This document shows, in pieces, positions 42,866 to 50,755 of a DNA stretch of 63,731 nucleotides. The DNA is from Bacteroidia bacterium (GTDB lineage Bacteria; Bacteroidota; Bacteroidia; SXHM01): NCBI GenBank assembly GCA_022072225.1, contig JAJVIC010000040.1, positions 1 through 63,731 of the forward strand, given 5' to 3'. The position numbers and the translations under genes were made by a program. The stretch's first letter is position 1; every line of letters begins with the position of its first letter. The notes below the pieces were generated by a model. It had not been told where the DNA came from. It made no database searches and worked only from the letters and a program-made list of their open reading frames with translations.

Positions 42866-44033
42866 GAAGCGGACGATCGACAAATTTCTTGCGCAAGAGG
42901 CGATCGTCGAGCGGGATGTCGCGCAGGGTCGCAGCGATGCGCGCGCCGGCATTGCCGTCGCCATAGGGATTGCGCAGGCCGCGCAGGCCGGCGCGGAAGG
43001 CGGCATCGGTGGCGCGGCGGATGCCGGCCAGCACGTCCGCGGCGACATGGCCGACGTCGATCACGTTGGCGGCCTTGATGGCGCCGTCCTGGCGGCTGCC
43101 GATGTTCACCACCGGCAGCGCGAACGAGGGCGCCTCGCCGATGCCGCTGGAGGAATTGCCGACCATCGCCGCGGCATGGGCCATCAGGTCGGCATACAGC
43201 CGCGAGCCGGCGCTGCGCAGCAGGCGCACGCCCTGCGGATGCCGCGCGGCAAACGCCTCCAGCTGCGCGGCGATGCGCAGGCCGCCGGCATCGGCGTTGG
43301 GATACGTCGCCACGACGGCGAAGCCGGACTGCTCCAGCGCCTGCAGCAGCGCGGCGACCTGGCCATCCTGCTCGGCGGGCTCGAGCGTGACCGGATGGAA
43401 GGTGACGAGCAGGAACGGCTGCGCCGGGTCGATGTCCAGTTCGCGGCACAGTGCCTCGCGCGCGGCGCGCGGCCGGCCGTGCAGACGGTCCAGTCCGGGC
43501 GAACCGTAGTTGAACACCCGCCAGGGTTCCTCGCCCATCTGCATGACGCGCTCGGCATAGGCCTGGCAGGAAACGAAGTGCAGGTGGCTCATCTTGGTCA
43601 GCGCATGGCGCACGCGCTCGTCGATGGCGCCTTCGGTGACCTTGCCGCCGTAGAGATGGGCCTGGGGAATGTTGAAAGGCAGTGCCGCCACCGCCGGCGC
43701 CAGCATCTCGCTCCTGTCGCCGAGCAGCACGAGCAGATCGGGCCGGCGCGCGCCGAAGGCCCGCGCGAAGGCCTGCACGCCGCGGCCGAGTGCCAGGGCG
43801 ATGTCCGCCGCCGCGTCGCTCTCCGGGTGCATCGCCAGGCCAGGCTCGAAGGCGTAGCCTGCGGCCTCGATCTCGCGCACCGTCGGGCCGAAGCGCGGAT
43901 CGAAATGCGCACCCGACACCATCAGGCACAGCTCCAGCGCCGTGTCGGCCGCGATGCGCTCGAGGAGCGGCTCATAGAGCCCGAAGTCGGAGCGGCCGAC
44001 CGTAACGACGGCGATGCTGCGCCTCGCGGTCAA
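42858..44033 (-). CDS. legG: Hydrolysing UDP-sugar 2-epimerase (LegG/NeuC family)
   Basis: This 391-residue enzyme of the NeuC/LegG group inverts C2 and releases UDP, giving a free 2,4-diacetamido-2,4,6-trideoxymannose in the legionaminic case. Motifs are IAVVTVGRSDFGLYEPLL, LLVLLGDRSEMLAPA, HLYGGKVTEGAIDERVRHA, VTFHPVTLEP and VGNSSSGIGEAPSF. Translation starts at TTG 44033, overlapping the upstream TGA as TTGA with GGAGG seven bases before it. It acts just before the synthase encoded upstream. Confidence 0.9.
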   Translation of the reverse strand: MTARRSIAVVTVGRSDFGLYEPLLERIAADTALELCLMVSGAHFDPRFGPTVREIEAAGYAFEPGLAMHPESDAAADIALALGRGVQAFARAFGARRPDLLVLLGDRSEMLAPAVAALPFNIPQAHLYGGKVTEGAIDERVRHALTKMSHLHFVSCQAYAERVMQMGEEPWRVFNYGSPGLDRLHGRPRAAREALCRELDIDPAQPFLLVTFHPVTLEPAEQDGQVAALLQALEQSGFAVVATYPNADAGGLRIAAQLEAFAARHPQGVRLLRSAGSRLYADLMAHAAAMVGNSSSGIGEAPSFALPVVNIGSRQDGAIKAANVIDVGHVAADVLAGIRRATDAAFRAGLRGLRNPYGDGNAGARIAATLRDIPLDDRLLRKKFVDRPLHD

Positions 44034-44680
44034 GAGGCCTCCCGCATCTGCACGACGCGGGCCGGGCTGCCCGCCGCCACGGCATTCTCGGGAATATCCG
44101 ACATGACGTTGGCGCCGGAGGCGATCACGGCACCCGTTCCCACGCTGTGGCGCGGCCCGATGATGGCGCCCCAGCCGACCAGCGCCGTATCGCCGACACT
44201 GACTTCTCCGCCGATCGCCGAGCGGCCGCCGATCAGGCAGTGGCAGCCGATCGTGCTGTCGTGGGCGATGGTCGCCGCCTGGCCGATGAAGGTGTTGTCG
44301 CCGATCGCCGGATTGTCGGCGAGCACCGCGCCCGGCAGCACGATGATGCCGCGGCCGAGCCGCACTTCCGGCGCGACGAAGGCGTGCGGATGGACGGCGT
44401 TCGCCAGCTCGATGTCCAGCTCGCGCAGCAGCGCCGCCAGGCGCTTGCGCAGGCGTGGATCGCCGGCGGCGATCACGGCATGGCTGACGCCCTGCCGACG
44501 CAGCCCGGGCAGCATGTCGTCGGAACCGAGAATCGGCAGATCGCACAGCGCCTGGCCGTGCCGTGCGGGATTCGCATCGGTGAAGCCGACGAGTTCGACG
44601 GCAGAGTCGGCCTTGAGGATGCCGCCCACCATGCGCGCCAGCGCGCCGCTGCCGAGCACGACGGTCTTGCGCCTACTCAT
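44030..44680 (-). CDS. NeuD/LegH-type acetyltransferase
   Basis: This 216-residue protein has an N-terminal Rossmann-like region (TVVLGSGALARMVGGIL) and a C-terminal left-handed beta-helix (FIGQAATIAHDSTIGCHCLIG, TALVGWGAIIGPRHSVGTGAVI). The histidine in AHDSTIG is the likely catalytic base. It is a second PglD-like enzyme in the window. Placed between legI and legG, it probably acetylates the 4-amino group of the nonulosonic-acid precursor. It overlaps legI by eight bases. Confidence 0.85.
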   Translation of the reverse strand: MSRRKTVVLGSGALARMVGGILKADSAVELVGFTDANPARHGQALCDLPILGSDDMLPGLRRQGVSHAVIAAGDPRLRKRLAALLRELDIELANAVHPHAFVAPEVRLGRGIIVLPGAVLADNPAIGDNTFIGQAATIAHDSTIGCHCLIGGRSAIGGEVSVGDTALVGWGAIIGPRHSVGTGAVIASGANVMSDIPENAVAAGSPARVVQMREAS

Positions 44681-45740
44681 CGGCGAACCCACCGATGCGG
44701 TCCCAGGTGATGGGATCGCCTGCGGCGATGGGCCTGGCCGCGACACGGCCGACGACGAGATCGAGGCAATCCTCGCCCAGACCGGAGCCCGGCCGCTTGA
44801 AGACAACCATGTCGGCCTGCAGGCGCTCGCCGGCGGCGATGTCGCGCTCGGCGACGAGGCTGCGCCGCATCAGCTGCATGTTGCGGCGCTCCAGTTCGGT
44901 CGGCCGCTTGCGTGGTTCGCCGAGGGCCTGTTCTACCTTGCGGATGCCGTCGACCATCCGGCGCAATTCATCCGGTTCCAGCGAGGCCTTGTGGTCGGGG
45001 CCGGGCAGCGTCCGGTCGAGCGTGAAGTGCTTCTCGACGATGCAGGCGCCGAGCGCAGCAGCGGCGATCGGGATTTCAATGCCTTCGGAATGGTCTGAAA
45101 AGCCGACCGGCAATCTGAATGCGGCCTTCAGGGTCAGCATGGCACGCAGGTTGACCTGATCGGGTGGCGCCGGATAGGCGGTGGTGCAGTGGAGCAGCGC
45201 CACCGGTGGATTCCCATGCTCGGCCAGGATGTCGAGCGCCTTCTCGACCTCGCCAAGCTTGCTGCCGCCCGTCGACAGGATGACCGGCAGTCCCTGCCCC
45301 GCCGCCTTGCGCAAGAGGGAGTAGTAGACCACGGCGGCGGAATCAATCTTTAGCGCCGGCACGCTGAGCCCGACGAGGAAATCGATGTCCTCGCGGTGCC
45401 CCTTCGACATGAAGATGATGCCGCGGCGGCGTGCATGGTCGGCGATGGCGCGAAAATCGTCGTCGGACAGCTCCAGTCGCTTGAGCATCTCGAGCATGCC
45501 TTGACTGTCACCTTCACCGGTTTTCTGATAGTCAGCCTTCGCGGCACGGCGGGACACCACGCGCTCCGCCTTGAAGGTCTGAAACTTGACCACGTCGGCA
45601 CCGGCTTCGGCCGCCGCATCCACCAGTTGCAGCGCCATCTCCAGGCTGCCGTTGTGGTTCACGCCGGCTTCGGCTATGACCAGGCACGGCCGGCCTTCAC
45701 CGACCGCCCGGGCACCGATATTGAATGCCTGACCTTTCAT
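44673..45740 (-). CDS. legI: N-acetylneuraminate/legionaminate synthase
   Basis: This 355-residue NeuB-family enzyme condenses phosphoenolpyruvate with a 2,4-diacetamido sugar to give a nine-carbon acid. The TIM barrel carries CLVIAEAGVNHNGSLEMALQ, VKFQTFKAERVV, ILSTGGSKLGEV, GFSDHSEGIEI and IVEKHFTLDR with the metal-binding histidine. A C-terminal SAF domain follows (VAERDIAAGERL). Neighbouring legG, legB and ptmE support legionaminic rather than sialic acid, though a derivative is likely given the extra genes. Confidence 0.9.
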   Translation of the reverse strand: MKGQAFNIGARAVGEGRPCLVIAEAGVNHNGSLEMALQLVDAAAEAGADVVKFQTFKAERVVSRRAAKADYQKTGEGDSQGMLEMLKRLELSDDDFRAIADHARRRGIIFMSKGHREDIDFLVGLSVPALKIDSAAVVYYSLLRKAAGQGLPVILSTGGSKLGEVEKALDILAEHGNPPVALLHCTTAYPAPPDQVNLRAMLTLKAAFRLPVGFSDHSEGIEIPIAAAALGACIVEKHFTLDRTLPGPDHKASLEPDELRRMVDGIRKVEQALGEPRKRPTELERRNMQLMRRSLVAERDIAAGERLQADMVVFKRPGSGLGEDCLDLVVGRVAARPIAAGDPITWDRIGGFADE

Positions 45741-45754
45741 GCCTCCTCCTCCCT

Positions 45755-47563
45755 TCAGACGGGTGCGCCAACAGTCACGCGGCGCGCCACCATCTCGATC
45801 AGCTCGCCGACGTTGCGCACGGCGTTCGCCTCGCGCGGGTCGTGGCGGAAGGCGAAGCCGTCCTCCAGCGCCAGCACGAGGCGGATCTGTCCAAGCGAAT
45901 CCCAGGCGCGCAGCTTGTGCGGCCCCAACTCGTCCGTGATCTTGTCGACGGGCAGGCTGAACACCTCGGCGACGATCTCGCGCACGCGTTGCGCCAGTTT
46001 CTTGCCGGACAGATGCGAATTGACCGGAGCCGGTGCGACGCCTTCAGTCGCGATTTCCGACGCCATCGCCGCGGCGAACGTCTTGCGATTGATTTTGCCC
46101 GGACCGGTGCGCGGCAGCTTGTCGAGAAAATGGAAGGATGTCGGCACCTTGAAGGCGGGCAACTTCTCCTGGGCGAAATGCAGCAGCTCGGTACCGGCGA
46201 GCGTCGCGCCGGTGTTTCGCACGACGCAGGCCACGGCATCCTCGCCCAGCATCTCGTGCGGCAGGCCGACCACGACCACGTCCTTCACCGCCGAATGCTG
46301 CATCAGCACCTTCTCGACCTCCACCGGCGATATCTTGTGTCCGCCGCGGTTGATGATGTCGCTCTTGCGCCCTGTCAGATAGACAAAGCCGTCGGCGTCC
46401 AGATGGCCGAGGTCGTTGGTGTGGAACCAGCCGTCCTGCATCGGCGACGCCGGTTGCCCGTCGGGACCGAGGTAGCCGAGCATGACATTGTCGCCGCGCA
46501 CCACCACTTCGCCCTCCTCGCCCGGCGGCAGGAAGCGGCCGGCCTCATCCATGATGCGCACTTCGTTGACGGCCAACGGCCTGCCCACGGACTCCACCTT
46601 GCGCCGCACCGGATCTGTCTCGTTCAGCGTGATGCCGCAGGTCAGTTCGGTCAGGCCGAAGCCCTGCACGACAGGAATGCCGAAGCGCGCCTCGAAGCGC
46701 TCCAGCAGCTTGGGCGAGAGCGGCGCGGACGCCGTGCCGATGTATTTCAGCGAGCGGCGCACCTGCGCATCGGGGCCGTCTTCCTGGTCGGCGAGCACGG
46801 CGAGGATGCTCGGCACCACCTGGACGAAATTCACCGCATGGCGGGAGAGCAGCGGCCAGAAATGCTCCTGCTCGAAAGTCTCGCAGAGCACCACGGAGCC
46901 GCCCTGGCAGAAGGGCATGAGGAAGTTGCGGTAAAGCGCCGAGACGTGGAATAGCGGTAGCACGCACAGGTGGCGGTCCGAGTCGGTCAGCCCGTAGGCC
47001 GTGAACATCGCCTCCAGCTCGGCCAGCATGTTGCGGTGGGAGGTGCAGATGCGTTTGGGCCGGCCGGTCGAGCCGGAGGAGCACATGATGTAGGCCGCAT
47101 CGTCGGCCGCTATCCCGGCCGCCGCGGCGAACGCGTCGCGCCCGGCTCTGCCGGCGAACCCTTCCGCCACGGCCACCGGATTCAGCCGGCCGTCCTCCGG
47201 CAGCCGCCCTTCGACGGAGACGCCGGCATCGACGAAGACAATCTGCACCGGCAGGCCCTCGATGGCGCCTTCCAGCTCGCTGGCGCTATAGTCCGGGCCC
47301 AACAGCAGCAGCCGCACGCCCGAAGCCAGCGCGGCCAGGAACAGCGCCATGTTCTCCGGAGAATTTTTCAAGGCCATGACGGCGTGGTCACCGGCCGACA
47401 GGCCGCAATCGGCCAGCAGGCCGGCGCCGCGTCGCACCAGTTCGCCGAATTCGGCATAGCTGTAGCGGCGCTCGCCGTCGGGCAGGATCAGGAAGGTCCT
47501 GTCGGAAAAGCGCACCAGACGATCACGCGCCGCCTCTGCCATGTTGGGAAATTCGATCACCAT
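45755..47563 (-). CDS. Acyl-AMP ligase with C-terminal carrier domain
   Basis: This 602-residue protein is a fusion of an ANL-superfamily adenylating domain with a carrier protein. Residues 1-520 include IMCSSGSTGRPKRI (ATP loop), GFGLTELTCG, a TGRKSDIINRGGHKIS hinge and GKINRKTF with the catalytic lysine. The last 80 residues have KLRAWDSLGQIRL, where the serine accepts phosphopantetheine. It would activate a carboxylic acid and load it on its own carrier for transfer to a sugar. The start overlaps the SDR gene stop by seven bases. Confidence 0.87.
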   Translation of the reverse strand: MVIEFPNMAEAARDRLVRFSDRTFLILPDGERRYSYAEFGELVRRGAGLLADCGLSAGDHAVMALKNSPENMALFLAALASGVRLLLLGPDYSASELEGAIEGLPVQIVFVDAGVSVEGRLPEDGRLNPVAVAEGFAGRAGRDAFAAAAGIAADDAAYIMCSSGSTGRPKRICTSHRNMLAELEAMFTAYGLTDSDRHLCVLPLFHVSALYRNFLMPFCQGGSVVLCETFEQEHFWPLLSRHAVNFVQVVPSILAVLADQEDGPDAQVRRSLKYIGTASAPLSPKLLERFEARFGIPVVQGFGLTELTCGITLNETDPVRRKVESVGRPLAVNEVRIMDEAGRFLPPGEEGEVVVRGDNVMLGYLGPDGQPASPMQDGWFHTNDLGHLDADGFVYLTGRKSDIINRGGHKISPVEVEKVLMQHSAVKDVVVVGLPHEMLGEDAVACVVRNTGATLAGTELLHFAQEKLPAFKVPTSFHFLDKLPRTGPGKINRKTFAAAMASEIATEGVAPAPVNSHLSGKKLAQRVREIVAEVFSLPVDKITDELGPHKLRAWDSLGQIRLVLALEDGFAFRHDPREANAVRNVGELIEMVARRVTVGAPV

Positions 47564-48366
47564 GCCGTCCAGCCTCCATCCACCATCAGGTTCTGCCCCG
47601 TGACGTAGGCCGACAGGTCGCTCGCCAGGTAGGCCACCGCGCCTTTCATGTCTTCCTCGGTGCCCATGCGCTTGAGCGGCGTGCGCGCGGCGTAGTTCTT
47701 GCGGAAGGCCTCGGGCTGGCCGCGTTCGATGCCGCCGGGCGAGATGGTGTTGACGCGGATGGCGGGGGCCAGCAGGGTGGAAAGGTGCCGCATGAGCTGC
47801 AGCAGCCCGCCCTTCGAGGCGCTGTAGGCCAGCACGCGGTCGGCATTCATGCCGGTGCCTTCGTACACAGCGGCATCCGAGCCGACGACGCCGTAGATCG
47901 AGGAGACGAAAATCACCGAGCCGTGCCCGGATGCGGCCAGCGCCTGGCGCGCCTCTTGCGTGAGAACGAAGGCTGAGGTCAGGTTGACCCGCATGCCGGC
48001 GTCCCAGGCCGCCACGGTCTGCTCGGCGAACGGCGCCGACCAGCCAGGCGTCTTCGTCGTGCCGACGAAGGCGGCGGAATGCACCAGGATGTCGAGTCCG
48101 CCCAGGGCGGCGATGGCCTGCCGCGCAGCGGTTCGGGTTGCCGTTTCGTCGGCGAGATTGCAGGGGATTGCATGCGCCATACCGGGCCAGCGCGCGTTGA
48201 ACCCCTCGGCGCAGCGAGCCGCGGCGGCGGCATCGAGATCGAGCAGTGCCACCCTCGCGCCCGCTTCGAGCAGGGCCTCGGCAGCAGCCATTCCGATGTG
48301 GCCGGCGCCGCCGGTGACGAGGGCGCTGCGGCCGGTTAGATTCATCAGGTCAGTTATTGTTTTCAT
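47557..48366 (-). CDS. Short-chain dehydrogenase/reductase (PtmA-like)
   Basis: This 269-residue classical SDR has ALVTGGAGHIGMAAAEAL, SVIFVSSIYGVVG with the catalytic serine and LAYSASKGGLLQL with YxxxK, and ends TGQNLMVDGGWTAW. SDRs of this length (PtmA) accompany legionaminic acid genes in Campylobacter, where their role is in sugar modification. It could equally act on the acyl chain handled by the adjacent ligase. It has a 42-base gap to the TylF-like methyltransferase upstream. Confidence 0.83.
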   Translation of the reverse strand: MKTITDLMNLTGRSALVTGGAGHIGMAAAEALLEAGARVALLDLDAAAAARCAEGFNARWPGMAHAIPCNLADETATRTAARQAIAALGGLDILVHSAAFVGTTKTPGWSAPFAEQTVAAWDAGMRVNLTSAFVLTQEARQALAASGHGSVIFVSSIYGVVGSDAAVYEGTGMNADRVLAYSASKGGLLQLMRHLSTLLAPAIRVNTISPGGIERGQPEAFRKNYAARTPLKRMGTEEDMKGAVAYLASDLSAYVTGQNLMVDGGWTAW

Positions 48367-48408
48367 CGAAGACGGCCCGGTGCCCGAATCTTGCCGAGTT
48401 CGAGCGCA

Positions 48409-49194
48409 TTACTCGACGATGGCATAGCAAGCATTACTATCGAATGGAAACCGTTGAAGCCGTAGATTTTTGAGCCCCAGCTTCTCCAACACAGCCAACG
48501 TCTCTCCAGGCCAAGCCTTATCATTCAACTCATCGAAGGCAAGTACGCCACCTCGCGGTACACGATCCACGAGAGCTTCCAGCGCAGTCGCAGTTGGCTC
48601 GTACAAATCCATGTCGAGATACAGCAATGCGACCACTAAATGTGGATTATTTTCTAGGTATTTTGGCAATGTCTCCCGTATATCTCCCTTCACCAGCTCT
48701 ACCTTAGGAATGTGGCCAAGGAAGCGATTCATGTCGTAGAGACGGATTGCCTCGTGTAGCTCACCAAAGGAATCTGCCCGTAGTCCGCCAGCTTTATGCT
48801 GGTTCACATACGACAGATCGCTACCTTTGGTGTCCTTGCCAGACACATCAGTAAATCCCTCAAAGGTGTCGAACCCAATGATCTTGCGCTTGTAGTGGAC
48901 GGGCTCGACAATCGCACTGAACTGGGCGAAGCTCATTAGTCCCTGCCCGTGGAATACACCACATTCGACAATAGATCCCGGAACATTCATTATCGTTTTA
49001 TAGAGTTCATAACGGGCAAGAAATCCGGAGACGTATTGCCTCGGCACATACTTTGCGAAGTCAAAAAATTGACGAAGCGGATCTCGGCGCGAAGCAAGGA
49101 TGAACTCTCCCAACTGCTTGTAGTAATCGTCTTCGCCGCTTGTACGCCTCTTGGACGGTACAACCCCTTGAATTTTGTCGTCTCGTTCCGTCAT
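48409..49194 (-). CDS. TylF/MycF-type O-methyltransferase
   Basis: This is a protein of about 261 residues. It has IVECGVFHGQGLMSFAQF (SAM site), IIGFDTFEGFTDVSG, LYLDMDLYEPTATALEAL with the metal-binding aspartates and VLAFDELNDKAWPGE. This is the macrocin O-methyltransferase family, which methylates sugar hydroxyls using magnesium. ATG 49194 is chosen because GGAG lies six bases before it. Base composition is visibly lower in GC than the flanking leg genes. It could methylate the sugar or a glyceroyl group made next door. Confidence 0.86.
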   Translation of the reverse strand: MTERDDKIQGVVPSKRRTSGEDDYYKQLGEFILASRRDPLRQFFDFAKYVPRQYVSGFLARYELYKTIMNVPGSIVECGVFHGQGLMSFAQFSAIVEPVHYKRKIIGFDTFEGFTDVSGKDTKGSDLSYVNQHKAGGLRADSFGELHEAIRLYDMNRFLGHIPKVELVKGDIRETLPKYLENNPHLVVALLYLDMDLYEPTATALEALVDRVPRGGVLAFDELNDKAWPGETLAVLEKLGLKNLRLQRFPFDSNACYAIVE

Positions 49195-49322
49195 GTCAGC
49201 TCCAGTCTTATATTCAAATTTCGCAGATGGGTCGGAGGCAACCTTGATGAGGACTACCATTTGTGCCCAAAGCTTGCCACCTGCCTCTGGGACACGGTTA
49301 CGGTGCCATGGGATGCTGCCTA

Positions 49323-50495
49323 CTAAGCCCCCCCTGTCACCGGCAGGTGTGCGCCATTTATGTATCCAGCCGAATCGCCGAGCAAGAATTCAATCAGTGC
49401 AGCGGAATCGTCAGGCGTTGCAAGTCGACGCATGGGCGACCGGCGGGCCTCAATTTCTTTTGCTCGAGCCGGCACGTCCACTGTTAAGTCAGTGACCGTC
49501 AGCCCAGGTGATACAACATTTACTGTAACGCCGAGCGGGCCTAGTTCCGTGGCAGCGGCACGGGCCAACTCGACTGCTGCACCCTTGCCCACAAGGTACG
49601 GCCCAAATCCCTGCGGCGGACTACCGAACAACGCGGCAGTCCCTAGCAGCACGATGCGTCCATAACGCTGGTTTTGCATCGGCGCCTTCACCGCGTTGAT
49701 CAAGCTCACGAAGCCCCCAAGATAGGTTCTCAGGTACGGCTCGCAGTCTGCAAATGCAAAGTTCCCCACTGCGGCCCGGTCGATAGACGGAGTCGCGGCA
49801 TGAACAACGGCGTCGACGCGGCCGTACGCTGCGACCGTACGCTCCACCAGGGCATGAACCTCCTTCGGATCGTTCATGTCAGCCCCGAACGCAGCCGCTT
49901 CGCCCCCATCTGCGCGGATTCCCTCGACAATGCTCCGGGCAACCGCTTCATTTCGCAAATAGGTAACCACGACATTCCAGCCGCCGGCGGCAAGCCGCTT
50001 TGCGACCACTGCTCCAATACCTCTGCTACCCCCGGTCACCAATGCAACGCGTCGCAGAACGGGCTCGGGCTTACCTTGCGAGACATTCAGGGACTCAGGA
50101 ACTTTGATGGCACCTTTGCCGGTCAAGACCTGCTCTCCACGTTGATTTAATGCTGTCACAGCAACTTCCATTACACGAGCAGCCGCCGAATATGACCTGA
50201 CTTCTAGGTGCAGTTGGATCTCGTCTCCTACAAGCACGGGGCAAACCCATTCCAGGTCCTGCCGCATCCAGACAGAACCCGGGCCAGGAAACTCCATGCC
50301 GATGACTCTAGACAACTCTGCAACGAGTATCGCACCGTGGGCGATAGGTCGCGCATAGCCAATTTGTCGGGCTTGCTCGGCGTCGATATGTACTGGATTG
50401 CGGTCTCCTGAGAGCGCGACAAAGCGATCCACTAATGCGCCATCGACCAGCAACCTTGAATGGTGTGTCTGCCCTGCCCAAAAACCAACGCTCAT
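49323..50495 (-). CDS. Fusion of MaoC-like hydratase and 3-oxoacyl-ACP reductase (FabG-like)
   Basis: This 390-residue two-domain protein has a MaoC hot-dog fold at residues 1-130, with the hydratase motif SGDRNPVHID (Asp31 and His36 positioned as catalytic pair). Residues 148-390 form an SDR with TGGSRGIG at 154-161 and PYLVGKGAAVE carrying YxxxK. In the SDR, the usual active-site serine position reads LLGTAAL, so Ser may be replaced by Thr. The combination would convert 3-oxoacyl-ACP to enoyl-ACP, or the reverse. It sits beside an ACP gene (ATGA overlap), so the substrate is probably carrier-bound. Confidence 0.85.
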   Translation of the reverse strand: MSVGFWAGQTHHSRLLVDGALVDRFVALSGDRNPVHIDAEQARQIGYARPIAHGAILVAELSRVIGMEFPGPGSVWMRQDLEWVCPVLVGDEIQLHLEVRSYSAAARVMEVAVTALNQRGEQVLTGKGAIKVPESLNVSQGKPEPVLRRVALVTGGSRGIGAVVAKRLAAGGWNVVVTYLRNEAVARSIVEGIRADGGEAAAFGADMNDPKEVHALVERTVAAYGRVDAVVHAATPSIDRAAVGNFAFADCEPYLRTYLGGFVSLINAVKAPMQNQRYGRIVLLGTAALFGSPPQGFGPYLVGKGAAVELARAAATELGPLGVTVNVVSPGLTVTDLTVDVPARAKEIEARRSPMRRLATPDDSAALIEFLLGDSAGYINGAHLPVTGGA

Positions 50496-50755
50496 CGCTC
50501 GCCGCCCTCCAAAATCTCGACACCCCGCTCTTTCAAAATGGCTCGAATTAACCCTACGGAAAGCATTTCCATGGCATCTTCAGGACTCAGGGCTATCTGG
50601 AATTCCACTTCAAGAGCCATAACGAGATTCAGGTGGGCCAGAGAATCCCATGTCTTAACCACGTCAGGGCTGGTATCGTCCGTCACTGAAGTGACAGGTA
50701 TCCTCAGCACGCTCGCCACAACCGCCTTTAATCGGTCCACCGCATTACCCTCCAA
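50492..50755 (-). CDS. Acyl carrier protein
   Basis: This 87-residue four-helix carrier has KTWDSLAHLNLVMALE; Ser38 in the DSL motif is the phosphopantetheine site. It overlaps the FkbH-like gene by 11 bases and the MaoC-reductase gene by four, so it is clearly the carrier for both. It is not the housekeeping AcpP: its acidic residues and context differ. It most likely carries the glyceryl or hydroxyacyl group produced by the FkbH-like protein. Confidence 0.92.
   Translation of the reverse strand: MEGNAVDRLKAVVASVLRIPVTSVTDDTSPDVVKTWDSLAHLNLVMALEVEFQIALSPEDAMEMLSVGLIRAILKERGVEILEGGER

Noticed and set aside
42618-45098. 826-residue plus-strand open frame over the leg genes
   Set aside because: It runs through several well-supported minus-strand genes in a fixed frame relation, as expected from third-position GC bias.
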